Source: Bifidobacterium olomucense (GTDB lineage Bacteria; Actinomycetota; Actinomycetes; Actinomycetales; Bifidobacteriaceae). From it: a stretch of DNA of 64,000 nt. Shown here piece after piece: positions 27,749-39,756 of the stretch (positions within the stretch are counted from its first letter, which is position 1; every line of letters begins with the position of its first letter). The DNA lies in contig NZ_JAAIIG010000011.1 of the NCBI RefSeq assembly GCF_012932375.1, positions 1 through 64,000 of the forward strand, written 5' to 3'. Position numbers and translations under genes: made by a program. The notes below the pieces were generated by a model that saw nothing but the letters and a program-made list of their open reading frames with translations, made no database searches and was not told the origin of the DNA.

Positions 27749-28699
27749 TTATTTGACGTCAGTTTTTGCGGTGACGGTCAGGCCGCCAATCCACGCCACG
27801 GTGACCCACGCACACAGGATGAGACCGGACTGCCACCATTCGGGAATCCAATAATTCTGCTGCGAGGTGACAGACGAAACCGCATCACTTCTGATGCTGG
27901 CACCAAGGAAGTTGTTCATAGACATATCAGGCGTGAGATATGCCAACGTGCCAAGCCATGAAACTTGGCTGACCGCCATGGAGACAATGGCCAGTATGGA
28001 GGAGAGCACCATAAGCAGCACGACCACGATGCTCACCCCTCCTACCGTGGAGCGTGTCAAGGCACCCAAGCCCACCGCCAGCAGGGCGATAAGCGTGATG
28101 ATCAGAGGGAATCCCGCCACGGTGATGGGGATGATGCGCCACTGGTCGCCCTTCAGCGCGGTGACGTCATGTCCGTGGACGAACAGCCAAAGTACGCCGG
28201 AGGCCAGAAGGATGCCCACAATGCCCGACGCGAGCGCATACAGCGCCACGGCGAGCGATTTGCTGGTATAGAACATGATGCGCCTGGGATTGGCGGTCAG
28301 GCTGGATTGTATAGCGGATGTAGTGTATTCGCTGGTGATGGCCATAACGCCGAAAATGCCGATCACCAGCGCTGCGGTGCTGCCCGATGAAGCCAGCACC
28401 GCCCATAGATCGACTGCGGCAAGAGGCTTGGGATGATCAAGCGTTTTGCCGGTGGTGATGTCAACGGTAGTCATGAACGTTATGGTCCAAGCGCTCAGTG
28501 CGGCCATGCCTACCATGAGCGCGGCGGCCAGTCCGAGCAATATCCAAGTGGACTTCAACGACTTGAGTTTGAGCAGCTCGGCCTTGAGCGAACCGAGGAA
28601 AGACAGTCGGATACGGCGGTTCCAACGGTTGGCGCGACGGCCGGCAGATCGGTTTACGGCAGCACTCGCGGCTTCGGCGTTCGTGGTTGGTACGCTCAT
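27749..28699 (-). CDS. ABC-2 type transporter permease
   Basis: A 316-residue membrane protein with about six membrane segments. The hydrophilic N-terminus leads into [30 protein letters not shown], typical of ABC-2 permeases, followed by [36 protein letters not shown] with the usual cytoplasmic loop. Its start overlaps the stop of the ATPase gene by 4 bp, so the two form one exporter. The substrate is unknown; such pairs export peptides, lantibiotics or drugs. Confidence 0.9.
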   Translation of the reverse strand: MSVPTTNAEAASAAVNRSAGRRANRWNRRIRLSFLGSLKAELLKLKSLKSTWILLGLAAALMVGMAALSAWTITFMTTVDITTGKTLDHPKPLAAVDLWAVLASSGSTAALVIGIFGVMAITSEYTTSAIQSSLTANPRRIMFYTSKSLAVALYALASGIVGILLASGVLWLFVHGHDVTALKGDQWRIIPITVAGFPLIITLIALLAVGLGALTRSTVGGVSIVVVLLMVLSSILAIVSMAVSQVSWLGTLAYLTPDMSMNNFLGASIRSDAVSSVTSQQNYWIPEWWQSGLILCAWVTVAWIGGLTVTAKTDVK

Positions 28700-29646
28700 T
28701 TCGTCACCTCCGCGGCTGACTTGGCCTGATATTCGACTTGGTTATGCGTCAAAGCCATATATGCCTCCTCCAGAGAGGCATGTTCCTCGACGAGTTCATA
28801 TGTAATGAGTCCAGCTTGGGCGAATACACGGGCTGCCGTCACCAGGTCGGCACCGATGATGCGGAATACCTCGCCGATGGGCGGATCTGCAGGCGTCCGT
28901 TGATCTGGCACGACTTGGACTTGTGACGCGTTAGCGAAAATCGCATGGAGCTTGTCTGGTTCAGGAGTCACCACACGGATGGAGCGCATGGAATGTTCGG
29001 CTACGAACTTGCCAACCGTGGTGGTTTCCAAAATACGTCCTTGGCCAATGATCACCAGATTGTCTGCGGTGAGCGCCACTTCGCTCATCAGATGCGAGCT
29101 CAGCAGCACGGCACGTCCTTGTGCAGCGTAATAACGACAGAGTTCACGTACCCATTTGACGCCTTCGGGGTCAAGTCCGTTGATCGGCTCGTCCAATACC
29201 AGATTGTGCGGGTCGCCGAGCAGCGCGGCGGCGATGGACAGACGTTGGCTCATACCGAGGGAAAAGCGCCCTGCCTGGGTACGCGCCGCGCTTGTCAACC
29301 CGGTCATATCGATGACCTCGTCCACTCGGCGTTGGGGGATGCCATTGGTATAGGCCAACGCAAGCAGGTGGTCCCGCGCGGAACGGGACCGGTGCGCCGA
29401 CTTGGCGTCCAGTACCGCACCGACGGCGCGCATCGGCGCACGGAGCTTAACGAATGGTGTGCCATCGATCAGCGCACGTCCGTCATCCGGAGCGATCAAA
29501 CCGAGCATCGCACGCATAGTGGTGGATTTACCGGCACCATTAGGTCCTAGAAAACCCGTAACTTTGCCGTCTTCGGCCGTAAACGTCACATTGCTCAATG
29601 CTTGTTTGGATTTGAAGCGTTTGCTGAGCCCCTCAACCTCAATCAT
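28696..29646 (-). CDS. ABC transporter ATP-binding protein
   Basis: A 316-residue ATPase. Walker A is GPNGAGKST, the Q-loop region is GLIAPDDGRALIDG, the signature is FSLGMSQRLSIAAAL and Walker B is LVLDEPINGLDP. It belongs to the drug/bacitracin-type exporter group (CcmA-like, with SALSNVTFTAEDGKVTGFLGPNG near the start). A short C-terminal extension follows the ATPase core. It overlaps the permease gene and its product is presumably the partner. Confidence 0.92.
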   Translation of the reverse strand: MIEVEGLSKRFKSKQALSNVTFTAEDGKVTGFLGPNGAGKSTTMRAMLGLIAPDDGRALIDGTPFVKLRAPMRAVGAVLDAKSAHRSRSARDHLLALAYTNGIPQRRVDEVIDMTGLTSAARTQAGRFSLGMSQRLSIAAALLGDPHNLVLDEPINGLDPEGVKWVRELCRYYAAQGRAVLLSSHLMSEVALTADNLVIIGQGRILETTTVGKFVAEHSMRSIRVVTPEPDKLHAIFANASQVQVVPDQRTPADPPIGEVFRIIGADLVTAARVFAQAGLITYELVEEHASLEEAYMALTHNQVEYQAKSAAEVTK

Positions 29647-29818
29647 GCTTTAACTGTAGACGGCGATGCGCCGCCCCGCCAGCAGTCATGGCACGCTGTC
29701 AACGTATGGCTACCGAGTATGGCCACTGACTACATATGGCCCATGCTATTTGCCCGGGCAGATGCGCATCGCCGTATAGCTATGCGGTTGGTCAATCGCG
29801 CAGCCGCTCACCCTCGGC

Positions 29819-30730
29819 TCAGGCGATAACCGCATGCTGCGCAATCCACGCATGCATCGCCACGGCGGCAGCGGCACCGGCGTTGATGGAACGCACGGAC
29901 CCGAACTGGGAGATGTAGACCACGTCATCGGCCAGGTCAAGCGCTTTTTGGCTGAGGCCCGGGCCTTCCGCGCCGAACAGAAGCAGGCATCGCCTGGGAA
30001 AACGGTAGGTTTCCATCGGCACTGCGCCCGGAATGATATCAAGGGCGATGACTCGGGCAGCCTGCAGTCCCTTGATGCGGCTGTCTGCATCGGCCAGTTC
30101 CGCCATGGCGCGCTGCATGGGGGAAACGGCATTGGCGGTACCGGTGTCCCGTCCGTCAAACGAATCAGGAATCAATGACTGTCCGCCAACTGCAGCGGCA
30201 CGGGCGCCATATTCGTGAATATGGATGGCGGCCGCGGCGGCGCGGGCGCGCTCGTATGCGATCTCGCCGCCGATCCGGTTGCGCCAGCATTCCACCAGCT
30301 CGGCGATCGAAGGATGATGCTCCACATGCTGGTAGAGCTCAGTCATCAGAGCGCCCTTGCGATTCCACTTATGCGGGCCGACGATGTGTACGCGCTTCGC
30401 TTGGAAGGCGTTGGCGGTACGAACTATGGAACCGATGTTGAAATCGTGGGTCCAGTTTTCTACTGCAACCTCAAAATCATGACGGCCGCGTGCATCCAGA
30501 TCGGCCTTGATGGCCGATACGGACCAGTACCGATATCGGTCGAGCACGTTGCGTCGATCGCCCTCGTTCAAGAGTTCCGTATCGAAACGGGAATCATAAT
30601 TGGCGGATGAGGCATCGTCCGGGCGGGTCTCGCCAGGGTGGGTCTCGCTCCATGGGCCTAAGCCGATCTCACGGAATTCAGGTTCACCGGATGCTTTGGC
30701 CGCTAAAGAAATCGGATTGGGTGCGTGCAT
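29819..30730 (-). CDS. SpoU/TrmH-family RNA methyltransferase
   Basis: A 303-residue protein starting MHAPNPISLAAKASGEP, 4 bp after the stop of the phosphoribosyltransferase-like gene, suggesting coupled translation. The SpoU-type domain shows VAVENWTHDFNIGSIVRTANAFQAKRVHIVGPHKWNRKGA (motif 1), VIALDIIPGAVPMETYRFPRRCLLLFGAEGPGLSQ (motif 2) and VYISQFGSVRSINAGAAAAVAMHAW (motif 3). It is expected to 2'-O-methylate ribose in rRNA or tRNA; which RNA is unknown. Confidence 0.9.
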   Translation of the reverse strand: MHAPNPISLAAKASGEPEFREIGLGPWSETHPGETRPDDASSANYDSRFDTELLNEGDRRNVLDRYRYWSVSAIKADLDARGRHDFEVAVENWTHDFNIGSIVRTANAFQAKRVHIVGPHKWNRKGALMTELYQHVEHHPSIAELVECWRNRIGGEIAYERARAAAAAIHIHEYGARAAAVGGQSLIPDSFDGRDTGTANAVSPMQRAMAELADADSRIKGLQAARVIALDIIPGAVPMETYRFPRRCLLLFGAEGPGLSQKALDLADDVVYISQFGSVRSINAGAAAAVAMHAWIAQHAVIA

Positions 30731-30734
30731 ATAT

Positions 30735-31364
30735 CTATCGCAGTTCGGATTCGTCAAAGACCTGGACGAAAGGCAATTCATGCTCGTCTCCGGTGGACGG
30801 ATTGATGACATCAATAGTCTTCGCACCGCCGCCTACCAACGAGGCAATGGCTACCACGGTCGCTCCCAACTGCTCCACCACGCCGAAATCCAGACTCAGC
30901 TCGTTGCCATTGCGCAAGGTGACCAACGAGCTGGTCTGCACATACGACTTTTCGGACAGCCATGCGTCCAGCAGCAGTACGCGACGCCCGGCGATGGACG
31001 GCCCCTTGATGGAGGGATAGACGAAGTCCATCACGAATCCGTCCAGATCCTCCCCACGAGAGGCGGCAGCCTGCATCATCGCGGACACCATCGGCACAGC
31101 GGCCGCCGTCAGCGCACCAACCGCATCGAAATCGTCCACCGAATAGCCGGCATCCTCCAAGGCATCAAGCAGCACATGGCCCATCACCACAGCCGCGCGG
31201 TGATCAAAGGTCACCGCCGCCAACTCGGAGAACGGACGGCCCACCACATGTTCTTTGAGCAAGGTAGCAAGCTGTTCCCGCGGATCCAGCATGGCGAATG
31301 AGGTGGCATGCTTGGCAACGGCAAGGTCCGGGGTACCAGTAGGGCGGAATCCAGATTCAGTCAT
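30735..31364 (-). CDS. Degenerate phosphoribosyltransferase-like protein
   Basis: A 209-residue protein with the order of a type I PRTase resembling PyrE: FDHRAAVVMGHVLLDALEDAGYSVDDFDAVGALTAAAVPMVSAMMQAAASRGEDLDGFVMDFVYPSIKGPSIAGRRVLLLDAWLSEKSYVQTSSLV. In the PRPP-binding loop, normally VLLVDDVITTGGS, it reads VLLLDAWLSEKSYVQ, so the second Asp and the TGxS turn are missing. This suggests loss of catalysis or a changed ligand. It is 4 bp upstream of the SpoU gene, so the two may act together. Confidence 0.6.
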   Translation of the reverse strand: MTESGFRPTGTPDLAVAKHATSFAMLDPREQLATLLKEHVVGRPFSELAAVTFDHRAAVVMGHVLLDALEDAGYSVDDFDAVGALTAAAVPMVSAMMQAAASRGEDLDGFVMDFVYPSIKGPSIAGRRVLLLDAWLSEKSYVQTSSLVTLRNGNELSLDFGVVEQLGATVVAIASLVGGGAKTIDVINPSTGDEHELPFVQVFDESELR

Positions 31365-31389
31365 ATGCACAGCCTATCGCCTGAGGGGG

Positions 31390-32793
31390 TCAGGAGCGGA
31401 CAGTGGACGAATCATCGTCCGTCGGCACCACCTCGGGTGCGGAAAGTTCGTTGATATTGCCTTTCTCCGACTCGATCAGCGGCACTTCCCCAATGACCTT
31501 GGTGGGTTCGATCTTCTGCAGTTTACGCGCCGTGGGCAGTACGCGCTTCTCCAGGCTGGCGGCGAATTTGTTATATGCGCCCACTGTCTTGGAAATCTGC
31601 GCGCCGAGCTTGGTGGCGTAGTCGCCCAGCACGGCGAAGCGCTCATACAGTTCGCGTGACAGATCGAACAGCTGCTTGGCATCGTCGGTCAGGGACTGCT
31701 GTTGCCATGCATACGCCACGGATTTCAGCACGGCCCAGAGCGTGACCGGAGAAGTGAGCGCCACCTTGCGGGAGAACGCATCATCCATCAACGTAGGATC
31801 CGCCTCAAGCGCCGCCTGCAACAACGCCTCATTCGGGATGAAAGCCACCACAAAATCGGGAGCAGTGTCGAAAGCATTCCAATACGCCTTCTCCCCGAGG
31901 GCGCGCACATGCTCGCGCAACGCTTTGGCATGCGAGCGCAGCAACTCATCTCGTCTGGCCAATTCCTCGGGAGTCGCGGTCTCCGGAATCTCGCATGCCC
32001 GCTGATAATCGGCATATGGCACCTTGGCATCGATCGGAATAGTTTTGCCACCGGGCAAATGCACAATCATATCCGGACGCAGCGTACGGCCATCGGCACC
32101 GGCGACCACTACCTGCGTATCAAAATCAACATGCTCCAGAAGGCCGGCGGATTCCACAATGTTCTTCAGCTGAGCCTCGCCCCATGCGCCGCGCACCTTA
32201 TTGTTACGCAAGGCAGCGGAAAGCGAGCTGGTCTCCTTATCCAGCCGGGCTTGCTGATCGTTCAGCCCTTTGAGCTGGGCTCCGAGCGCACCCATCTCCT
32301 GTTTGCGTCCCTCTTCGATCTGCGTGACCTTATGTTGCAAGGCATCCAGATTCTTGGCCACCGGAGCCAGAGCTTCCAGCACTTTACTCTGTTCTTTGAG
32401 GCGTTCTTCCTGCTCACGACGCTTGGCCTCGGCGGCACGCGCTTCGATTTCACGCTGACGTTCGGCCTCGGCGGACGCACGTTCCCGTTCATGCTGTATA
32501 CGGATCTGCTCGGCCTGCTGCGCTTGCGCCAACTGCGATTTCACGAACGCAAGCTCACGCCCGGCACCTTCGATCTGCGCCCGAGCCGCAGCATGCTGCG
32601 CACGCAACTCGGTAATCTCCTCCTTGGCGGAAGCCAGGGCGCCCTGCGCCTCGCCAAGTTCCTCGGACTTGGCACCTCGGGCCATCTCCTGCCCCTTCTG
32701 CCGCCCGAGTTGGAATCCGGCGGCAAGACCCAGCATGAGCCCCACCACCAGCACAACGACTACGATGATCACGGTTCCCAGTTGTTCAGACAT
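31390..32793 (-). CDS. rmuC: DNA recombination protein RmuC
   Basis: A 467-residue protein. An N-terminal membrane segment (GTVIIVVVVLVVGLMLGLAAGFQLGRQ) is followed by a long coiled coil to about residue 190, and then the RmuC core: LRNNKVRGAWGEAQLKNIVESAGLLEHVDF, RPDMIVHLPGGKTIPIDAKVPYADYQ, and FVVAFIPNEALLQAALEADPTLMDDAFSRKVALTSPVTLWAVLKSVAYAWQQ. RmuC limits inversions and is predicted to have a nuclease-like fold. The start follows CTGGGGAAC. Confidence 0.93.
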   Translation of the reverse strand: MSEQLGTVIIVVVVLVVGLMLGLAAGFQLGRQKGQEMARGAKSEELGEAQGALASAKEEITELRAQHAAARAQIEGAGRELAFVKSQLAQAQQAEQIRIQHERERASAEAERQREIEARAAEAKRREQEERLKEQSKVLEALAPVAKNLDALQHKVTQIEEGRKQEMGALGAQLKGLNDQQARLDKETSSLSAALRNNKVRGAWGEAQLKNIVESAGLLEHVDFDTQVVVAGADGRTLRPDMIVHLPGGKTIPIDAKVPYADYQRACEIPETATPEELARRDELLRSHAKALREHVRALGEKAYWNAFDTAPDFVVAFIPNEALLQAALEADPTLMDDAFSRKVALTSPVTLWAVLKSVAYAWQQQSLTDDAKQLFDLSRELYERFAVLGDYATKLGAQISKTVGAYNKFAASLEKRVLPTARKLQKIEPTKVIGEVPLIESEKGNINELSAPEVVPTDDDSSTVRS

Positions 32794-32862
32794 GTTCCCC
32801 AGTATGACACCAGACACTTGAGCCGGTAAAATTTTACCGTCCTCGACGAAATCAAGCCGTTT

Positions 32863-33144
32863 TCAGGACTTCACCAGACGGGAAATGGCCGCAGAGGCCT
32901 CGGCAAGCTTCTCATCCGCAACCAGGCCGCCTTCAACCGACGCCTGACGCACGCAATGCTGCAAGTGATCGTCAAGCAACAGCAACGCCACCGACTTCAA
33001 CGCTGAATTCGACGCGGAAATCTGCGTGAGCACGTCAATGCAATACTTGTCGTCTTCCACCATCTGTTCGATGGCGCGCACTTGTCCCTCGATGCGACGC
33101 AAACGCGCAATAATCTTCGCCTTGTCTCCGCCATAACCATGCAT
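32863..33144 (-). CDS. csoR: CsoR-type copper-sensing repressor
   Basis: A 93-residue DUF156-family repressor. I start it at MHGYGGDKAKIIARLRRIEGQVRAIEQMVEDDKYCIDVLTQISASNSALKSVALLLLDDHLQHCVRQ, preceded by GGAAAGGTG. The copper ligands of CsoR (Cys, then His and Cys, in KYCIDV and DDHLQHCV) are present. It should release its operator when Cu(I) binds. It is divergent from the copper ATPase gene, and a TACCC/GGGTA palindrome lies between. Confidence 0.93.
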   Translation of the reverse strand: MHGYGGDKAKIIARLRRIEGQVRAIEQMVEDDKYCIDVLTQISASNSALKSVALLLLDDHLQHCVRQASVEGGLVADEKLAEASAAISRLVKS

Positions 33145-33262
33145 CGGCACACCTTTCCTGCATCCCCGGCACGCCAGATACAACCGACATGCCAGCATAC
33201 GTACACGCCCGAATCCGGCCATCCGCGCCTCGATACGCCATCAGCCGAACACGCCATCATTA

Positions 33263-33281
33263 TATACCCTCTAGGGGTATA
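33263..33281. promoter_or_regulatory. CsoR operator between csoR and copA
   Basis: TATACCCTCTAGGGGTATA has arms TATACCC/GGGTATA, matching known CsoR sites. It overlaps the expected -35 region of a TACAAT box at 33303-33308, which lies 24 bp upstream of the copA start. Confidence 0.8.
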
Positions 33282-33331
33282 GGGTATACACTGTGCCTCG
33301 GATACAATAGGAGAGCATAGGAGGAGGGGTT

Positions 33332-36031
<2,700 letters not shown>

Positions 36032-36051
36032 GTCGAACCTTCTCAACAACA

Positions 36052-36080
36052 ATGGCCTCCATCATTGCGATGGAGGCCAT
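36052..36080. terminator. Terminator between copA and the MIP gene
   Basis: ATGGCCTCCATC, loop ATTGC, GATGGAGGCCAT, then TTCAT. Perfect 12-bp stem, 21 bp after the copA stop; it can serve both converging genes. Confidence 0.8.
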
Positions 36081-36132
36081 TTCATACGCGTCCGGAAACC
36101 TCGTCCGAAAACCTCGTCCGGGAACCAGCGAA

Positions 36133-36867
36133 TCAGGCGCCGAAGAAGAACACGAACATCCAGCAGCCGATAATGGCACCGACGATCGGGGCCACGACCG
36201 GAATCCATGCCTCATTCCAGCGGGACGTGCCCTTGGACGGAATCGGCAGGACGGCGTGCAGAATACGCGGCATGAGATCGCGGGCCGGGTTCAGGCCCGG
36301 TCCGGTCGGGCCGCCCATGGAGGTGACCAAGCCCCACACGATGAAGCCGACGACGATCGCGGCAGCGGCCGGATCCTTTTCGCCCCACGGGTCCATCAGG
36401 CAGCACAGTGCACCGAAGACGAGCACGAGGGTGCCGAACATCTCGTTGATGAAGTAATTGAGCTTCTTGTTATCCGCATCGGTGGTGCAGAAGGTGGCGA
36501 GGATGGCCTCGGGATCCTCAGTCTCCTTGTAGTGCGGATAATAGGTCAGGTAGACGATGAACTGTCCCAGAGCGGCGCCAAGCAGCTGCGCGATGATGTA
36601 CGGCAGCACTTCGTTCCACGGGAACAGGCCGTTGACGGCCTGGGCGAGGGTCATGGCCGGGTTGATATGCGCGCCGGAGACCGCACCGAACATCAGCACC
36701 GGGAACATCACACCGAAGCCATAGCCCATGGCGATGTTCAGCCAGCCAGCGTGATGGCCTTTGGTGTTCTTGAGCTCGACGTTGGCCACAGAGCCGTTGC
36801 CGAAGATCATCAGGATGGCGGTACCGAAGAATTCGGCAGCCAGCTTGGTAAAGAGGGAGTATTCCAC
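36133..36867 (-). CDS. MIP family glycerol uptake facilitator/aquaporin
   Basis: A 244-residue channel protein with six membrane segments and two half-helix motifs: SGAHINPAMTLAQAVNG and GPTGPGLNPARDLMPRILHAVLP. The Asp after the second NPA-like motif (NPARD) is the sign of an aquaglyceroporin-type channel. Start: GTG at 36865-36867 (VEYSLFTKLAAEFFGTAILM) with AAAGAAGAAGCA upstream, since no ATG gives a sensible N-terminus. Likely role: glycerol uptake. Confidence 0.88.
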   Translation of the reverse strand: MEYSLFTKLAAEFFGTAILMIFGNGSVANVELKNTKGHHAGWLNIAMGYGFGVMFPVLMFGAVSGAHINPAMTLAQAVNGLFPWNEVLPYIIAQLLGAALGQFIVYLTYYPHYKETEDPEAILATFCTTDADNKKLNYFINEMFGTLVLVFGALCCLMDPWGEKDPAAAAIVVGFIVWGLVTSMGGPTGPGLNPARDLMPRILHAVLPIPSKGTSRWNEAWIPVVAPIVGAIIGCWMFVFFFGA

Positions 36868-36975
36868 TGCTTCTTCTTTTCTCGTTCTAGTGAATGATGT
36901 GACCCGCAATGGCCGAATGGCCAAGTCACGCAAACGGAACAAGTGTACGCCGAGGGCTGAACGTGGAACACTCGT

Positions 36976-37010
36976 CAAACGTACGCCGCCGGCCTCTCGG
37001 CGTACGTTTG
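36976..37010. repeat. GTACG-centred hairpin between the MIP gene and ptsI
   Basis: CAAACGTACGCCG and CGGCGTACGTTTG are perfect 13-bp arms around a 9-base loop. A nearby GTGTACGCCGAGGGC at 36943 repeats part of the arm. The GTACG core resembles the 1664-1776 and 7388-7456 repeats, but the loop and flanks differ. It is 29 bp past the ptsI stop and may also serve as its terminator. Confidence 0.6.
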
Positions 37011-37038
37011 GCAAGATCAGTGATGATTGTTTCGGGGA

Positions 37039-38667
37039 TTAGCAGTTGCGTATGGCGTTGCGCAGGGGCAGGACGCTGGTGGGCGGGACCGATAGTTCAT
37101 CGACTCCGATTGCAAGGAACGTGTCGGTCAGGTTCAGGTCCGCGCCGAGTTCGCCGCAGATGCCGCACCAGATGCCGTGGCGATGCGCGGCCTCGACGGC
37201 CATCCTGATCATGCGCAATACGGCTGGCGAGTGCGGATCGGCGAAACGTCCGAGCTTCGGGTTCTGGCGGTCGCATGCCAGCGTGTACTGGGTCAGGTCG
37301 TTGGTGCCGATGGAGAAGAAGTCGACTTCGGCGGCCAGCTCGTCGGCCATGATCACCGAGGCGGGCGTCTCGATCATGACACCGACCTGGATGCGCTCGT
37401 CGAAGTCGATGTGCTCGCCGCGCAGCTCCTCCTTGACCTCTTCGAGAATCCGCTTGGCGTCGCGTACCTCCTCGACCGAGGTGATCATGGGCAGCATGAT
37501 GGCGATGTTGCCGTACACCGAGGCCCTGAGCAGAGCACGCAACTGCACCTTGAAAATCTCCGGGCGGGTCAGGCAGATACGGATGGCACGGTAGCCGAGG
37601 GCGGGATTGCCCTCATGCTCCAGATTGAAGTAACCGACCTGCTTGTCCGCGCCGATATCGAGCGTGCGGACGACGACGAGCCGGTCGCCCATCTTCTGCG
37701 CGACTTGCCTGTATGCCTCGAACTGGAACTCCTCGGTAGGCCAGTCCTCACTTTCCAAGTACAGGAATTCGCTGCGGAACAGGCCGATGCCCTCGGCGTC
37801 GTTGGCCAGCACCGCAGCCACATCGGAAGGACGACCGATGTTGGCATACAGGCGAACCCTTTGGCCGGACTTGGTTTCGGTAGGTTTGCCCTTGAGCTCC
37901 TGCAGCAGACGCAGATGCTCCTCGTACTGGGCCTTCCTGCTTTGGTATTCGGCGAGCGTGGCCGCGTCCGGGTCGATGAACACCAGACCACTGGTACCGT
38001 CAATCACGGCAGTATGGCCGTCGTCAGCCGGCTCGAAGGCGTCGCCGATGCCGACGATGGCGGGCAGACCCATCGTGCGGGCCAGAATCGCGGTGTGCGA
38101 GTTCGCGGAGCCCTTGGCGGTCACGAAACCCAGCACCTTGGCGCGGTCGAGCTGCACGGTCTCGCTGGGAGCCAAGTCCTCGGCAAGGACGATATGGCCC
38201 TCGCTGCTTCCTTCGTCCGCCGCAACGCCACCGCGCTCGTCTATGAGCACGTTGATCACGCGGCGCGAGACATCCTTGACATCGGCTGCGCGCGTCTGCA
38301 TGTACGAGTTGTCCATCCCGGCGAACATGGCGGCGAACCGTTCGGCGGTATCGCTGACCGCGTATTCGGCGTTCACCTTGCGAGACGCGATCAGGTCTTC
38401 GATGTTTTCCGCATAGGCCGGGTCCCGGAGCATGAGCTGGTGGGTGTCGAACAGTTCCGCCATGTCTTCGCCGAACTCGGCCGCGGTCTTGTCGCGCAGC
38501 TGCTTCAATTGAACGACGGCCGTGTCGCGGGCCGTGCGAAAACGTTCCACCTCAGCATTCGGGTCGTCGACCACATGACGTTCCACAGCCCGGTCGGCGG
38601 TATCCGGCACGCGGATCGCGCCGACGGCGATGCCGGCGGAAACCCCAATGCCTTGTATTGTTTTCAT
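37039..38667 (-). CDS. ptsI: PTS enzyme I (phosphoenolpyruvate-protein phosphotransferase)
   Basis: A 542-residue cytoplasmic enzyme that takes phosphate from phosphoenolpyruvate and passes it to HPr. The active-site His lies in KGSANSHTAILARTMGLPAIVG. The PEP-binding domain shows ANDAEGIGLFRSEFLYL, NPALGYRAIRICL, MLPMITSVEEV, FFSIGTNDLTQYTLACDRQN and the catalytic Cys region GIWCGICGELG. The start MKTIQGIGVSAGIAVGAIRV follows AAGGAGAACCTGTG. Its ATG overlaps by one base a TGA that ends an upstream frame reading EFEQFLKENL, which looks like an HPr tail (see 38667-38735). Confidence 0.95.
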   Translation of the reverse strand: MKTIQGIGVSAGIAVGAIRVPDTADRAVERHVVDDPNAEVERFRTARDTAVVQLKQLRDKTAAEFGEDMAELFDTHQLMLRDPAYAENIEDLIASRKVNAEYAVSDTAERFAAMFAGMDNSYMQTRAADVKDVSRRVINVLIDERGGVAADEGSSEGHIVLAEDLAPSETVQLDRAKVLGFVTAKGSANSHTAILARTMGLPAIVGIGDAFEPADDGHTAVIDGTSGLVFIDPDAATLAEYQSRKAQYEEHLRLLQELKGKPTETKSGQRVRLYANIGRPSDVAAVLANDAEGIGLFRSEFLYLESEDWPTEEFQFEAYRQVAQKMGDRLVVVRTLDIGADKQVGYFNLEHEGNPALGYRAIRICLTRPEIFKVQLRALLRASVYGNIAIMLPMITSVEEVRDAKRILEEVKEELRGEHIDFDERIQVGVMIETPASVIMADELAAEVDFFSIGTNDLTQYTLACDRQNPKLGRFADPHSPAVLRMIRMAVEAAHRHGIWCGICGELGADLNLTDTFLAIGVDELSVPPTSVLPLRNAIRNC

Positions 38668-38735
38668 CACAGGTTCTCCTTGAGGAACTGCTCGAACTCG
38701 GTTTCGGGGCAGTATTTGCACCATGCGCTGAGCCT
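38667..38735 (-). pseudogene. Possible 3' remnant of ptsH (HPr)
   Basis: A frame of 22 codons reads ...TEFEQFLKENL-stop, resembling an HPr C-terminus, and its TGA overlaps the ptsI ATG (TGATG), as in intact ptsH-ptsI pairs. No start codon and no HPr active site lie upstream; the sequence runs directly into a tRNA-Lys terminator. The remnant is short, so the call is tentative. Where HPr is encoded in this strain is not visible here. Confidence 0.35.
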
Positions 38736-38805
38736 TCAAGCCACCATCCTTGGTACAGGCCCCGCCAGATTCAATAATTAGTCATAATGCGAGCGAAAAA
38801 CAAAA

Positions 38806-38829
38806 AACCGGAATCTTTCGATTCCGGTT
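38806..38829 (-). terminator. Terminator of tRNA-Lys
   Basis: On the minus strand AACCGGAATC, loop GAAA, GATTCCGGTT, then TTTTG. It starts 5 bp after the tRNA 3' end. Confidence 0.9.
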
Positions 38830-38834
38830 GTCTG

Positions 38835-38908
38835 TGCCCCCGCAGGGATTCGAACCCTGGACACGCTGATTAAGAGTCAGCTGCTCTAACCAACTGAGCT
38901 ACAGGGGC
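38835..38908 (-). tRNA. tRNA-Lys (anticodon CTT)
   Basis: A complete cloverleaf: acceptor GCCCCTG/CGGGGGC (one T-G pair), D-arm TAGCTCAGTTGGTTAGAGC, anticodon arm GCTGA-CTCTTAA-TCAGC with anticodon CTT, and T-arm with GGTTCGAATCC. CCA is not encoded. It has its own terminator. Confidence 0.96.
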
Positions 38909-39195
38909 GTTGGTTAGCTGTTGAAGTGTTCCTTGCAACGAGTGATAAATATACTCAGATTTGTCTCACGCGCAACCCTCGGCGTGTCGCCCGGAATTTC
39001 AACGTTTTGAAAATCGTGATTTTGCGGCGGCACATCGACTTTGCGATCGAGATAACCGCGCCGACACGACAGCTTCACAAAATACACACATTCTTGCGGA
39101 TCATGCGCGCGGCTCACTCACTCGCGTCCTTACACTCGCGTCCTTACACGCTTGCGCGCTTATGGAAACCTCTATGGAAGTGCTCATGGAAATAC

Positions 39196-39234
39196 GAAAG
39201 CCCCGCGCTGTGCGGACACGCGCGCGGGGCTTTC
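39196..39234 (-). terminator. Terminator of the rpsF-ssb-rpsR-rplI operon
   Basis: GAAAGCCCCGCGC and GCGCGGGGCTTTC are perfect 13-bp arms around a 13-base loop, downstream of rplI. The remaining 38909-39195 gap shows a 14-bp tandem ACTCGCGTCCTTAC pair and no gene. Confidence 0.8.
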
Positions 39235-39289
39235 AATGCTTAAGCTCAGACTTCCAGTCTGAAAGATTCCAGCATTATGCCGGAATGAT

Positions 39290-39736
39290 TCACTCGGCCA
39301 CGACCTTCACGAAGAAGGAAGCGGTGATCTCCGGGTGGAGGGCCACCTTGGCGGGGAAATCGCCGGTGGTCTTGATGGTCTCGACCTCGATGGACTTCGG
39401 ATCAACCGGAGCCTTGTCGGACAGAGCGATGGCGATGGCTTCCTTGGAGATGCCACCGAACAGCTTGCCGGACTCGGACACCTTGGCGGTGATCTCGACG
39501 GTGGTGCCCTCGATAGCAGCCTTGGCAGCCACGGCGTCTTCACGGGTGGCGACGGCCTTGGCCAGACGAGCGCGCTTCATAGCGGTGATCTGAGCCTCAG
39601 CGCCCTTGGTCCAAGCGAAAGCCAGACCCTGCGGGAACAGGAAGTTGCGGGCGTAGCCGGCCTTCACGTTCACCACATCGCCGGAGTGACCCAGGTTGGA
39701 CACGGTCTTGGTGAGAATAACCTTAGTTTCAGCCAT
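39290..39736 (-). CDS. rplI: Ribosomal protein L9
   Basis: A 148-residue protein, [50 protein letters not shown], the L9 signature with its conserved GDVVNVKxGYARNFL stretch. It has the long central helix and C-terminal domain of L9. Fourth gene of the rpsF-ssb-rpsR-rplI operon; 20 bp after rpsR. Confidence 0.97.
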   Translation of the reverse strand: MAETKVILTKTVSNLGHSGDVVNVKAGYARNFLFPQGLAFAWTKGAEAQITAMKRARLAKAVATREDAVAAKAAIEGTTVEITAKVSESGKLFGGISKEAIAIALSDKAPVDPKSIEVETIKTTGDFPAKVALHPEITASFFVKVVAE

Positions 39737-39756
39737 TGTTCAAAGCCTCCCTAAAC

